Assembly: GCF_000717175.1 (NCBI RefSeq)
Contig: NZ_JNYD01000029.1
Span: forward strand, 6,004-70,003
Reading direction: 5' to 3'
From: Pseudonocardia autotrophica
GTDB lineage: Bacteria; Actinomycetota; Actinomycetes; Mycobacteriales; Pseudonocardiaceae
DNA: 64,000 nucleotides
Part shown: in pieces, positions 15,978 to 24,502 of the stretch
How positions within the stretch are numbered: the stretch's first letter is position 1
Layout: the number at the start of each line of letters is the position of its first letter
Notes under the pieces: model-generated
The model's input: the letters and a program-made list of their open reading frames with translations, nothing else
What the model was told of the DNA's origin: nothing
Databases searched by the model: none
Translations under genes and position numbers: made by a program

Positions 15978-16802
15978 GTGGGCAAGTTGGAGGGCAAGGT
16001 CGCCCTGGTGACCGGAGCCGCGCGCGGGCAGGGACGCAGCCATGCACTGCGGCTCGCCGAGGAGGGCGCGGACATCATCGCCGTCGACATCTGTGCGCAG
16101 GTGGAGACGGTCGCCTACCCCATGTCGTCCAGGGCGGACCTGGACGAGACGGTCGCGGAGGTCGAGAAGCTCGATCGCCGGATCGTGGCCCACGTGGCCG
16201 ACGTCCGCGACGAGAAGGCGCTGAACGCGGCGGTGGCGGACGGCGTCGCGGCACTGGGCGGCGTCGACATCGTGCTGGCGAACGCCGGCATCGCGTCGAT
16301 CGGGACGGCCGAGGACGGGAACGAGGCCGCCGTCTTCCGCACCCTGATCGACATCAACCTGACCGGCGTCTGGAACACCGTGCACGCGGCCGCGCCCACC
16401 ATGATCGAGCAGGGCCGGGGCGGCGCGATCGTGCTGACCAGCTCCACCCAGGGCCTCACCGGCCGGGGTGGCGACGGCAGCGGCGCGATGGACGGGTACT
16501 GCGCGGCCAAGCACGGCGTCGTCGGGCTCATGCGGACGTTCTCGCACTGGCTGGCGCCGCACAACATCCGGGTCAACTCCGTGCACCCGACCGGCGTCAA
16601 CACGCCGATGATCGTGAACCCGGTCGTCGAGAAGTTCCTGGAGGAGTCCGCGGACGTCGGCGACGCCCTCGCGAACCTCATGGACGTCCCGGTGATCGAG
16701 GCGCGGGACGTCAGCAACGCCATCGCCTGGCTGGTGTCCGACGAGGGCCGCTACGTCACCGGCACGACCCTGCCCGTCGACGCCGGGTTCGTCGTCCGAT
16801 GA
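15978..16802 (+). CDS. Mycofactocin-coupled SDR oxidoreductase, first copy
   Basis: 274 residues from a GTG at 15978, with GGGAGGA seven bases upstream; the open frame extends further left without homology. The N-terminal block VALVTGAARGQGRSHALRLA followed by EEGADIIAVDIC is the signature of the mycofactocin-linked SDR subfamily, whose bound NAD does not exchange with solvent and is recycled by mycofactocin. The YCAAK catalytic motif and a C-terminal YVTGTTLPVDAGF are present. Such enzymes oxidise alcohols, terpenoids or steroids. Its TGA overlaps the ATG of the next copy. Confidence 0.9.
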   Translation: MGKLEGKVALVTGAARGQGRSHALRLAEEGADIIAVDICAQVETVAYPMSSRADLDETVAEVEKLDRRIVAHVADVRDEKALNAAVADGVAALGGVDIVLANAGIASIGTAEDGNEAAVFRTLIDINLTGVWNTVHAAAPTMIEQGRGGAIVLTSSTQGLTGRGGDGSGAMDGYCAAKHGVVGLMRTFSHWLAPHNIRVNSVHPTGVNTPMIVNPVVEKFLEESADVGDALANLMDVPVIEARDVSNAIAWLVSDEGRYVTGTTLPVDAGFVVR

Positions 16803-17635
16803 CCGGGCGCGTCGAGGGGAAGGTCGCGTTCGTCACCGGCGCCGCCCGCAACCAGGGCCGCAGCCACGCGCTCCGGCTCGCGCAGGAGGGCGCGGACATC
16901 ATCGCCGTCGACATCTGCGAGCCGGTGAAGAGCATCGAGATGTACCCGCCGGCCACCGAGGAGGACCTGGCGGAGACCGCGCGGCTGATCGAGGAGCTCG
17001 ACCGGCGGGTGCTCACCACCAAGGCCGACGTCCGGGACCCGGACGCGCTGCAGGCGGCGGTCGACGCCGGGGTCGCCGAGCTCGGGCGGCTGGACATCGT
17101 GTGCGCCAACGCCGGCGTCTTCGAGATCCAGCCGGCGCTCGAGCTCACCGACGCGGCCTGGCGCGAGATGATCGACATCAACCTGACCGGCGTCTGGAAC
17201 ACCTGCCGGGCCGCGCTGCCCCACCTGGTCGACGGCGGCCGCGGCGGCTCGATCGTGATCACCAGCTCCACCGCGGGACTCAAGGGCACGCCGAACACGG
17301 TGCACTACACGGCGGCCAAGCACGGCGTCGTCGGGATCATGCGGACGATCGCGAACGAGTTCGCCGCGCACTCCATCCGCTGCAACACGGTGCACCCGAC
17401 GGGCGTGGACACGGTCATGATCCAGAACGAGAAGACCTGGGGCCTGTTCGACCCGGAGAACCCGAACCCGACCCGGGAGTCCGCCGCCCCGATCTTCGAG
17501 TCGACGAACGCGCTGCCGGTGCCGTGGGTCGAGCCGATCGACATCTCCAACGCGATCCTCTTCCTCGCCTCGGACGAGGCCCGCTACATCACGGGGGTGA
17601 CGCTGCCGGTCGACGCCGGCTACACGGTCAAGTGA
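16799..17635 (+). CDS. Mycofactocin-coupled SDR oxidoreductase, second copy
   Basis: 278 residues, ATG at 16799 overlapping the previous stop. It has VAFVTGAARNQGRSHALRLA then QEGADIIAVDIC, catalytic YTAAK, and the ending YITGVTLPVDAGY. It is a diverged tandem paralogue, with a longer insertion before the C-terminal helix (ENPNPTRESAAPIFEST). The pair is probably one transcript under the MftR-like regulator and may act on related alcohols. Confidence 0.9.
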   Translation: MTGRVEGKVAFVTGAARNQGRSHALRLAQEGADIIAVDICEPVKSIEMYPPATEEDLAETARLIEELDRRVLTTKADVRDPDALQAAVDAGVAELGRLDIVCANAGVFEIQPALELTDAAWREMIDINLTGVWNTCRAALPHLVDGGRGGSIVITSSTAGLKGTPNTVHYTAAKHGVVGIMRTIANEFAAHSIRCNTVHPTGVDTVMIQNEKTWGLFDPENPNPTRESAAPIFESTNALPVPWVEPIDISNAILFLASDEARYITGVTLPVDAGYTVK

Positions 17636-17930
17636 GGTCCCCCCGCATCGAGTAGGAGAAGGTGCGGCCCCGGGTCGGGGCACGCCGCTGAGCAGCCGGC
17701 GCTCGTGCCCCCACCCGTGGTTTCGCTTCCACGTCGTCACCCGGGGTCCTCGCGAGATCACGGGGAGCGTCGACGACCGTGCCCCGTCGGGGTCCGTCCG
17801 GCCGCCGGGCGGTCGGAAACGGACGGGTCGCCGATACGCACCTGATTTTGTCGGGGGGAGCGGGCACACTCACGTGGGTGAGGCCGGACACTCCCACTCC
17901 GGCCCGCCGAGCCGAGGGGGGACCCGGGTC
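17636..17930. other. Gene-free stretch before the ECF sigma gene
   Basis: 295 bases. It holds the end of the SDR transcript and the sigma-factor promoter and leader (a GAGGGGGG run at 17913-17921). Only short inverted repeats are visible, and no gene is supported. An in-frame GTG at 17874 could extend the sigma factor by 19 residues but has no ribosome site. Confidence 0.35.
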
Positions 17931-18950
17931 ATGAGCGCGACGACGACCACGTCGGCCGCGGTGTCGACGCCGCCGGACCGCACGGAGCTGGAGGCGCAGC
18001 TCGAGCGCTTCCGCGCCGAGCTGACCGGCTACAGCTACCGCATGCTCGGCTCCTCGTTCGAGGCCGAGGACGCGGTGCAGGAGACGATGATCAGGGCCTG
18101 GCGGGCCCTGGACAAGTTCGACGGGCGCTCCTCGCTGCGCTCGTGGGTGTACCGCATCGCCACGAACGTCTGCATCGACGCGCTGAACGGGCGCAAGCGC
18201 CGGGCGGTGCCGATGGACTTCGGGGGGCCGTCCGAACCGAGGGCGGAGAACCTGCGCGAGCCGCTGCCGGACGACACGTGGCTCGAGCCGATGCCCGACG
18301 CGCGGGTCACCCCGTCCGGGTCGGACCCGGCGGACACCGCCGTGGCCCGGGAGTCGATCCGGCTGGCGTTCGTGGCCGCGCTGCAGCACCTGCCGCCGAA
18401 GCAGCGGGTCGTGCTGATCCTGCGCGAGGTGCTGTGCTGGAAGGCGGCCGAGGTGGCCGAGCTGCTCGGCACGTCGGTGGCGTCGGTCAACAGCGCCCTG
18501 CAGCGGGCACGGGCCACGCTCGACGACCGCGGGATCGGCGAGGCGGACGAGGCGGCGTCGTCCCCGCCGCCCGAGGAGCACGTGGAGCTGCTCGCCAAGT
18601 ACGTGGCGGCGTTCGAGAGCTACGACATGCAGGCGCTGGTGGCACTGCTGCACGAGGACGCCGAGCAGAACATGCCCCCGCTCGAGCTCTGGCTCAAGGG
18701 CCGGGACGACATCCTCGCCTGGATGCTGGGCCCGGGAGCGGCGTGCCGCGGTTCGCGGATGCTGCCCACCTTCGCCAACGGCGCTCCGGCGTTCGGGCAG
18801 TACCGGCTGCACCCGGACGGCGTGCACCGGCCGTGGGGCCTGCAGGTGTTGCGGATCGAGGGCGACCGGATCGCCGGGATCAGCACGTTCCTCGACGCCA
18901 AGCTCTTCGAGTTCTTCGGGCTGCCGATGGAGCTGCCGCCCGGTTCCTGA
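17931..18950 (+). CDS. ECF sigma factor with C-terminal SnoaL-like domain (SigG-like)
   Basis: 339 residues, long for an ECF factor. Region 2 (YSYRMLGSSFEAEDAVQETM then IRAWRALDKF) and region 4 (LPPKQRVVLILREVLCWKAA then EVAELLGTSVASVNSALQRA) are complete. About 125 further residues form a SnoaL-like domain (ELLAKYVAAFESYDMQALVA and later GDRIAGISTFLD). This matches the SigG/ECF41-like groups, in which the extra domain tunes sigma activity in place of a classical anti-sigma factor. No anti-sigma gene is adjacent. The regulon is unknown. Confidence 0.9.
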   Translation: MSATTTTSAAVSTPPDRTELEAQLERFRAELTGYSYRMLGSSFEAEDAVQETMIRAWRALDKFDGRSSLRSWVYRIATNVCIDALNGRKRRAVPMDFGGPSEPRAENLREPLPDDTWLEPMPDARVTPSGSDPADTAVARESIRLAFVAALQHLPPKQRVVLILREVLCWKAAEVAELLGTSVASVNSALQRARATLDDRGIGEADEAASSPPPEEHVELLAKYVAAFESYDMQALVALLHEDAEQNMPPLELWLKGRDDILAWMLGPGAACRGSRMLPTFANGAPAFGQYRLHPDGVHRPWGLQVLRIEGDRIAGISTFLDAKLFEFFGLPMELPPGS

Positions 18951-19013
18951 GCCGTTTCCGCGGCGCCGACGAGAAATCTCGGGGCGCGGCGGGAAAGGGG
19001 CCGAGAACGCAGG

Positions 19014-19048
19014 GACGCACCGGACCCGGAAAGCGGGTCCGGTGCGTC
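19014..19048. terminator. Perfect hairpin between convergent genes
   Basis: A 15-bp perfect stem (19014-19028 with 19034-19048, loop GAAAG) between the sigma-factor stop (18950) and the stop of the small secreted protein (19079). Confidence 0.8.
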
Positions 19049-19078
19049 ATCCCCGGTTGGACGCTGAGCGTCTCGCAA

Positions 19079-19420
19079 TCAGTCCTGGTTGAGGACCGTG
19101 GCGTCGCCGGCGTCGCACGAGGTGCTGTTCGGGGCGGCGTCGTTGACGGCCTGGCCGCCCAGGATGCCCAGCACGCTGAGGGCCGCGTCGACGTCCACGC
19201 CGCAGACGTTGACGTTCTTGAGGACCTCGGCGTCGTTCAGCGCGTTCACGGCGATGAGGCCGTTGGCGGACGAGCCGCCGTCGCTGATCACACCGACGTT
19301 CTTGATGTCCTTGTCGGCCTCGTGGTGGCCGTGGCCCTTCTCACCGGCGAACGCGAGCGGGGACACCGCAACGAGGCTCGCAGCGACGCCGACGGTGACG
19401 ATCCCAGCCTTCTTCAGCAC
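19079..19420 (-). CDS. Small secreted protein with two cysteines, rodlin-like style
   Basis: 113 residues from a GTG at 19420 with AGGAG seven bases upstream. A signal peptide (MLKKAGIVTVGVAASLVAV, cleavage near LAFA-GE) is followed by a His/Asp patch (EKGHGHHEADKD) and an Asn/Val/Leu-rich body with two Cys (VCGVDVD and TSCDAG). Length, signal and Asn-Val-Leu composition recall rodlins and related small secreted proteins of actinobacteria, but I cannot assign it to that family. It lies behind an unusually AT-rich upstream region. Confidence 0.7.
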   Translation of the reverse strand: MLKKAGIVTVGVAASLVAVSPLAFAGEKGHGHHEADKDIKNVGVISDGGSSANGLIAVNALNDAEVLKNVNVCGVDVDAALSVLGILGGQAVNDAAPNSTSCDAGDATVLNQD

Positions 19421-19725
19421 AGTGCTTCTCCTGTTACGTACGGGGATCCGGTTGATGGACCCATCGTGTTTCAGCGTGTGACTTGGGGAGCCCCGCTGAT
19501 GACGGAAAAGCTATCCGGCCCCCGACCGAACTACCGAGCCATTTACCACCATCGTGTGTATGGCATTACTTTCGGTAAGGATATTGCTCTCTTCGGGCAT
19601 GCTCCGGCGCGAATGTCAACCTCATCCCTCCGAAGGCTGTCACTCTTTGCAGTGAATCATGACCCGTTTGGCCGCATATCCTTTGGCCGTGTCACGCTTC
19701 GTGACAAGCGCTTCCCGACACGGGG
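19421..19725. promoter_or_regulatory. AT-richer divergent promoter region
   Basis: 305 bases between divergent genes. The stretch from about 19530 to 19700 is clearly richer in A/T than its surroundings (ATTTACCACCATCGTGTGTA, ATTACTTTCGGTAAGGATAT). No gene is supported. It probably carries the promoters of the secreted protein and the glycosyltransferase; no boxes are firmly placed. Confidence 0.45.
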
Positions 19726-21285
19726 ATGAGTGCACCCCGATCGGGCACGGCTTCCGAATCCGAAACGCCGCGCTTCGGCCGGGCGGAGGTGCCTCCGGCG
19801 AACGAGATGCAGTCACCGAGTGCGACCGAGGACACAGCCGGGCGCCCGCCCTTCGCCCGAGGCGCCGTACGGGCGATCGCCGCGCTGCTCGTGGTGGTCC
19901 TGCTGGTCGCGGCCGGGGGCTACGGCTACCACCGGGACGAGCTCTACTTCCTCGCCGCCGCCCGGCACCCCGCCTGGGGCTACGTGGACCAGGGCCCGCT
20001 CACGCCGTTGTTCGCGCGGCTGGCCACGGCGGTGGCCGGGGACTCGCTCGTGGGGCTGCGGGTACTACCTGCCCTGTTCATGGGCCTGCTCGTGGTGGTC
20101 ACCGCCCTGCTGGCCCGCGAGTTCGGCGGCCACCGGGGCGCCCAGGTCCTGGCGGCCGGTTGCGTCGCGGTCTCGGCGATCGTGCTGCAGACCGGCCACC
20201 TGCTCTCGACCACCACGTTCGACCTGCTGGCCTGGGCGGTGGTCGCCTGGCTCGCGGTGCGGGCGTTGCCCACGGGCGGGCCGCGGTGGCTCCTCGTCGG
20301 GCTCGCCGCGGGCATCGGGCTGCAGAACAAGGTGCTCGTGGCCCTCCTGCTGTTCGGCCTCCTCGTCGGTCTGGTGGTCGCGGGCCCGCGGCGGCCGCTG
20401 CGTGATCCGTGGTTCTGGGGCGCGGGCCTGCTCGCCGTCGCGCTGTGGACCCCGTACCTCGTGTGGCAGGCGCTGCACGGGTGGCCGCAGCTGGCACTGT
20501 CGAGGTCGATCGCGGCCGGTGGGTCGACCTCGAGCGAGCCGTGGTGGCTCGTCGTCCCCTTCCAGGTGGTGCTGGTCTCGCCGCTGCTCGTGCCGGTCTG
20601 GGTCGCCGGGCTCGTGGCGCTCTGGCGCAGCCGGCGGTACCGGCTCTTCCCCGTCGCCTACGCGGTGCTGGTGGTGCTCGTCATGGCCACCGGCGGCAAG
20701 CCGTACTACCTCTGCGGGCTCTACCCCGTGCTGCTGGCCGCGGGCGCGGCGCCGGTCCTGCGCTGGGCGCGGGCCGGGCGCGCGCGGGCCGGCCTGCTCG
20801 GCGGTGCCCTCGTGCTGAGTGCGCTGACCAACGTCGTGCTGATGCTGCCCGTCGTCCCGGTCGCCGAGCTGAAGGACACCCCGGTCACGGCGATGGTGGC
20901 CGACGTCGGCGAGACGGTGGGATGGCCGGAGCTCACCTCGACGGTCTCCGGGGTGATCGCCGCGCAACCACCCGGGACCGTGGTGCTGACCGGCAACTAC
21001 GGCGAGGCCGGGGCGGTGCAGCGGTACGCGCCGGGGATCCCGGTGGTCAGCGGGCACAACTCCTACGCGGACTGGGGGCCGCCGCCCGACGACGCCACCA
21101 CCGCCGTGGCCGTCGGCTACGGGCCCGCGGTCCTGCGGCAGTGGTTCGCCTCGGTGGAGCCGGCCGCGGTGATCGACAACGGCGTGGGCCTCGACAACCA
21201 GGAGCAGGGCCGGACGGTGTGGGTGTGCCGGGACCCGGTGGCGAACTGGTCCGCGCTGTGGCCGCGGATCCGGCACGTCGGCTGA
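19726..21285 (+). CDS. Glycosyltransferase family 39-like membrane protein (ArnT/PMT type)
   Basis: 519 residues with about ten hydrophobic segments. The first extracytoplasmic loop has HRDELYF, the Asp-Glu pair typical of polyprenyl-phosphate-dependent glycosyltransferases of the GT-C fold, followed by GYVDQGPLTPLFAR. A soluble C-terminal domain (about 390-519) contains VVLTGNYGEAGAV. It probably moves a sugar from a lipid carrier to an acceptor outside the membrane; donor and acceptor are unknown. The start could also be the internal ATG at 19807. Its stop abuts the stop of the opposing gene (TGATCA). Confidence 0.82.
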   Translation: MSAPRSGTASESETPRFGRAEVPPANEMQSPSATEDTAGRPPFARGAVRAIAALLVVVLLVAAGGYGYHRDELYFLAAARHPAWGYVDQGPLTPLFARLATAVAGDSLVGLRVLPALFMGLLVVVTALLAREFGGHRGAQVLAAGCVAVSAIVLQTGHLLSTTTFDLLAWAVVAWLAVRALPTGGPRWLLVGLAAGIGLQNKVLVALLLFGLLVGLVVAGPRRPLRDPWFWGAGLLAVALWTPYLVWQALHGWPQLALSRSIAAGGSTSSEPWWLVVPFQVVLVSPLLVPVWVAGLVALWRSRRYRLFPVAYAVLVVLVMATGGKPYYLCGLYPVLLAAGAAPVLRWARAGRARAGLLGGALVLSALTNVVLMLPVVPVAELKDTPVTAMVADVGETVGWPELTSTVSGVIAAQPPGTVVLTGNYGEAGAVQRYAPGIPVVSGHNSYADWGPPPDDATTAVAVGYGPAVLRQWFASVEPAAVIDNGVGLDNQEQGRTVWVCRDPVANWSALWPRIRHVG

Positions 21286-21813
21286 TCAGGTCTTCCGGAC
21301 CCGGCCGCGCGGCTTCCACACGGACAGCACCGTGGCCAGGACCAGCAGGGTGATCGACACGCTCGGGGGCATGAACAGCCGCGGGACCTCGCCGACGTCG
21401 GGCAGGCCCGCGGCGAGGGCCCGGCCGTGCCTCCCGGCGTCCGCCAGCCCGGGCCCCAGCAGCACCACGATCAGCGTCACGAGCAGCAGGTTCATCACCA
21501 GCTTGACCGCCACCCACCAGTGCCGGACCAGCCCCCAGCGCGTGACGAGCCCCAGAGCGGTCCCGCTGACCAGGCTCAGCAGCGCCGTCGTGAGCAGGGG
21601 CCAGAACAGCAGCGGCAGCACCTGGTGGCAGACCGCGGTCCACGACGCGTCGAGCATCGGCACGAAGACCAGGACCGCGAGGGCGACGTCGAGCCCGATC
21701 CACGCCGCCGTCGCGACGATGTGCACCACGAGCAGGCCCAGGCGAACCCGGCGCGGCACGGGCAGGCGCATCGGGTCGCGCCCGGCGCGCGGGCGGGCGG
21801 TCACGGTCGTCAT
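21286..21813 (-). CDS. DUF2269-like integral membrane protein
   Basis: 175 residues from the ATG at 21813, with GGAGGGGAC upstream. Four hydrophobic helices (about 25-48, 62-88, 98-118, 145-165) and the segments HIVATAAWIGLDVALAVLV and VKLVMNLLLVTLIVV match small membrane proteins of the DUF2269 type. Function unknown. It is convergent with the glycosyltransferase with no base between the stop codons. Confidence 0.65.
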   Translation of the reverse strand: MTTVTARPRAGRDPMRLPVPRRVRLGLLVVHIVATAAWIGLDVALAVLVFVPMLDASWTAVCHQVLPLLFWPLLTTALLSLVSGTALGLVTRWGLVRHWWVAVKLVMNLLLVTLIVVLLGPGLADAGRHGRALAAGLPDVGEVPRLFMPPSVSITLLVLATVLSVWKPRGRVRKT

Positions 21814-22046
21814 GTCCCCTCCTCGGTGCGGTGTCCCGAGGGTGGCAGCGCAGGGGCGCGGGCGAATCGGGCCAGGGCGGGCACGCGCGCTACCGCACCG
21901 GTCGCGGATCGACGGGGCGCCGTACTCCCGCCGCGGTAGGGCCACCAGCTGACCGTCGAGGGTGGGCCGGCAGCACGGGCGTCCGCCCCGGCGAGCTCGA
22001 CGGGATCGCCCGGTACCGCGGGAACACCCGCCCGGGGCGGACATCA

Positions 22047-22071
22047 CCCGGCCGCCCCAACGGCGGCCGGG
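22047..22071 (-). terminator. Hairpin terminator after the sugar transporter
   Basis: A perfect 10-bp stem (22047-22056 with 22062-22071, loop CCAAC) lies 17 bases past the transporter stop at 22088. Confidence 0.65.
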
Positions 22072-22087
22072 CGAGTCCGCCGGGGAG

Positions 22088-23527
22088 TCAGGATCCGTGG
22101 GCGTCGACCGGCGCGGACCGCGCCGCCTGCTTCCAGTCGTTCCGCCGGAGCTGGTCCTCCAGCTCCTCCAGGCTCCGGCCGCGGGTCTCCGGCGCGTACC
22201 GCTGCACGAACAGGATGGAGCCGACGTTGATGACCGCGAAGAGCCCGAACGTGGCGCTCGCCCCGAGGGCCGCGACCAGCGGCGGGAAGGCGAAGGAGAT
22301 CGCCGCGTTGACCGTCCACAGCACGAACACCGCGATCCCCATGGCGAAGCCGCGGATCGTCATCGGGAAGATCTCCGACAGCAGGAGCCAGACGAGCGTG
22401 CCGATGAAGGTCTGGACGAAGAACACGACGATCAGCATCGCGGCGAGGATCAGGTAGCTGCGCCCGGTGGACTCGGGCAGCAGGAACGACAGTCCCAGCA
22501 CCGCGTGCCCAATGGCGACGCCGCTGAACCCGGTGAGCAGCAGTGGCCTGCGGTTGATGTAGCCGAGCAGGATGATCCCGAGGACCGTACCGATGATCGC
22601 CACCACGCCCACCGTGATCGTCAGGACCAGCGACGCGCTGGCGCCCAGGCCCGTCGACTCGAGGATCGTGGGTGCGTAGTAGTTCACCGTGTTGATGCCG
22701 GTCGCCTGCTGCACGGTGGCGAGCCCGCAGCCGATCCAGAGGATCCGCCGCATCCAGGGGAACGCCCGCAGGTCGCGCATCGCCGCGCCCTTGTCCTCGG
22801 CGAGGTCCCGCTTCGCGTGCTCCGCGATGACGTTGTACTCCTCGGCGGCCTCGGCCTCGTCCCGGCTCAACGCGAGGACACGCTTCGTCTCCTCGAGCCG
22901 GCCGCGCACCGCGTACCACCGCGGGGAGTCCGGCAGGAAGAACATGCCCACGAACAGGGCGACGGCCGGGACGACCGCGACGGCGAGCATCCAGCGCCAC
23001 ACGTGCGGGTCCTTGATCAGGTGGTCGAGCAGCGCGTTCATCGCGAAGGCCAGGAACTGCCCCGTGACGATCATCAGCTCGTTGATCGTGACCATCCGGC
23101 CGCGGCGGTCCGCGGGCGCCATCTCGGCCAGGTAGAGCGGGCAGGTGGCGGCCGCCGCGCCGACCCCGAAGCCGAGCAGGATGCGGCCGACCGTCATGAC
23201 CGCGACGTTCGGGGCCAGCGCACAGACGAGCGCACCGACCAGGAACAGGCCGGCGCAGACGAGCAGGCTGCCCTTGCGCCCGAGCTTGTCCGACAGCCGC
23301 CCTCCCAGCAGCGCACCGAAGGCGGCGCCCGGGAACAGCAGCGAGCTGACGACCAGTGCCTCGGTGAAGGACGTCAGCTGCAGGTCCGTCTTCATGTAGA
23401 GCAGGGCACCGGAGATCACGCCGGTGTCGTAGCCGAAGAGCAGGCCGCCGAGTGTGGAGATTACCGTCAGCTTGATCAGGAACCTATTGTGCGACCCCGA
23501 CGATGTGGCCGACCGACTCGCCGTCAT
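22088..23527 (-). CDS. Sugar porter family MFS transporter
   Basis: 479 residues, 12 predicted membrane segments, from the ATG at 23527 (GAGGGGAAGAG upstream). Sugar-porter motifs are complete: GGRLSDKLGRK between helices 2 and 3, PDSPRWYAVRGR before the central loop, QQATGINTVNYYAP in helix 7, and PETRGRSLEELE at the C-terminus. It imports a sugar or polyol by proton symport; IolT- or XylE-like substrates are likely, but which one is unknown. LacI and DeoR regulator genes upstream on the same strand suggest control by a carbohydrate signal. Confidence 0.92.
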   Translation of the reverse strand: MTASRSATSSGSHNRFLIKLTVISTLGGLLFGYDTGVISGALLYMKTDLQLTSFTEALVVSSLLFPGAAFGALLGGRLSDKLGRKGSLLVCAGLFLVGALVCALAPNVAVMTVGRILLGFGVGAAAATCPLYLAEMAPADRRGRMVTINELMIVTGQFLAFAMNALLDHLIKDPHVWRWMLAVAVVPAVALFVGMFFLPDSPRWYAVRGRLEETKRVLALSRDEAEAAEEYNVIAEHAKRDLAEDKGAAMRDLRAFPWMRRILWIGCGLATVQQATGINTVNYYAPTILESTGLGASASLVLTITVGVVAIIGTVLGIILLGYINRRPLLLTGFSGVAIGHAVLGLSFLLPESTGRSYLILAAMLIVVFFVQTFIGTLVWLLLSEIFPMTIRGFAMGIAVFVLWTVNAAISFAFPPLVAALGASATFGLFAVINVGSILFVQRYAPETRGRSLEELEDQLRRNDWKQAARSAPVDAHGS

Positions 23528-23716
23528 TGGCGTCTCTTCCCCTCGACTCACGACATTCTTCAGAACATCTGACACGCCCGCCGAGATCATCTCGACGGCG
23601 GCGTGACCAGGAGGCTAAGTAGCGAATGTGACCCGCGCAACACGAGGCCACGTTCTGGTTCGAACAATTCTTGTCGCTTTGCGAACACGCCGGGAGAATG
23701 TGTCGGGAATGGATGG
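23528..23716 (-). promoter_or_regulatory. Promoter region of the sugar transporter
   Basis: 189 bases between the DeoR stop and the transporter start. Two similar half-sites read on the minus strand as TGTTCGCAAA and TTGTTCGAAC (about 23655-23685), a possible operator for the DeoR protein. Confidence 0.35.
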
Positions 23717-24502
23717 TCAACTGCATCCGACCACGTCGAGCGGCACCTTTGCCGCTCGCAATGCGGCCGCGACCGGCGGCGGCGGGGGCCGGTCGGTCAC
23801 CACCCGATGGAGAGGCGCCAGGTCCGTCACGCGGGCCGGTGCGGAGGCCACGAACACGTCCGTCGTCGCCACGAGGACGACCTCGTCCGCGATGCCCGCC
23901 AGCTTGCGCTGCACGCTCGCCTCGGCGGGCGAGTGCGCGTACGTTCCACGGGCGTCGACGGCGGAGGGCGCGAAGAAGAACGTGCGCGCCCGGAGCCGGT
24001 CGAGGGCCGCCTCGGTGGCCGGGCCGACGAAGGCGTGCCGATCCCCGAGCAGTTCCCCGCCGAGGGCGACCGTGCGCGAGGTGTACCGCCGCGCGGCCAT
24101 CAGGGCCAGCACGGGCATCGAGTGCGTGATGAGCGATCCACAGAAGCTCGGTCGGAGCGCCCCGGCGAGCGCGAGGGCGGTCGGCCCCGCGTCGACGGCG
24201 ATCGTATCCCCGTCGTCGACCGACGTCGCGGCGCGCTCCGCGACGCGCAAGCGACCGGCGCTGTGGCCGTCCTCCGGGAAGGCAGGGGTGTGCAGCTCCC
24301 CCGGCGTGAGTGCCGCGCCGCCGTGCACCATCCGCACCTGCCCGGCGGACTCGAGTGCGTGCAGGTCACGACGCACGGTCATCGGCGTGACGCCGAGCTC
24401 GCGCGCCAGGTCGGCGACCGAGAGGAAGCCCAGGGAGCGCAGCCTGGTGAGGATCCAGGACCGCCGCTCGACGCCCTCCTGGCGGGCTCCCGGGTCACTC
24501 AC
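23717..24502 (-). CDS. DeoR/GlpR-family transcriptional regulator
   Basis: 261 residues, GTG start at 24502 overlapping the LacI stop by eight bases. The N-terminal winged helix-turn-helix reads FLSVADLARELGVTPMTVRR (about 26-46). The C-terminal effector domain has the DeoR sugar-phosphate pocket pattern (DDGDTIAVDAGPT, ALGGELL, VGPATEAAL). Such proteins sense phosphorylated sugars. Co-transcription with a LacI regulator ahead of a sugar porter suggests dual control of uptake. Confidence 0.88.
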   Translation of the reverse strand: MSDPGARQEGVERRSWILTRLRSLGFLSVADLARELGVTPMTVRRDLHALESAGQVRMVHGGAALTPGELHTPAFPEDGHSAGRLRVAERAATSVDDGDTIAVDAGPTALALAGALRPSFCGSLITHSMPVLALMAARRYTSRTVALGGELLGDRHAFVGPATEAALDRLRARTFFFAPSAVDARGTYAHSPAEASVQRKLAGIADEVVLVATTDVFVASAPARVTDLAPLHRVVTDRPPPPPVAAALRAAKVPLDVVGCS

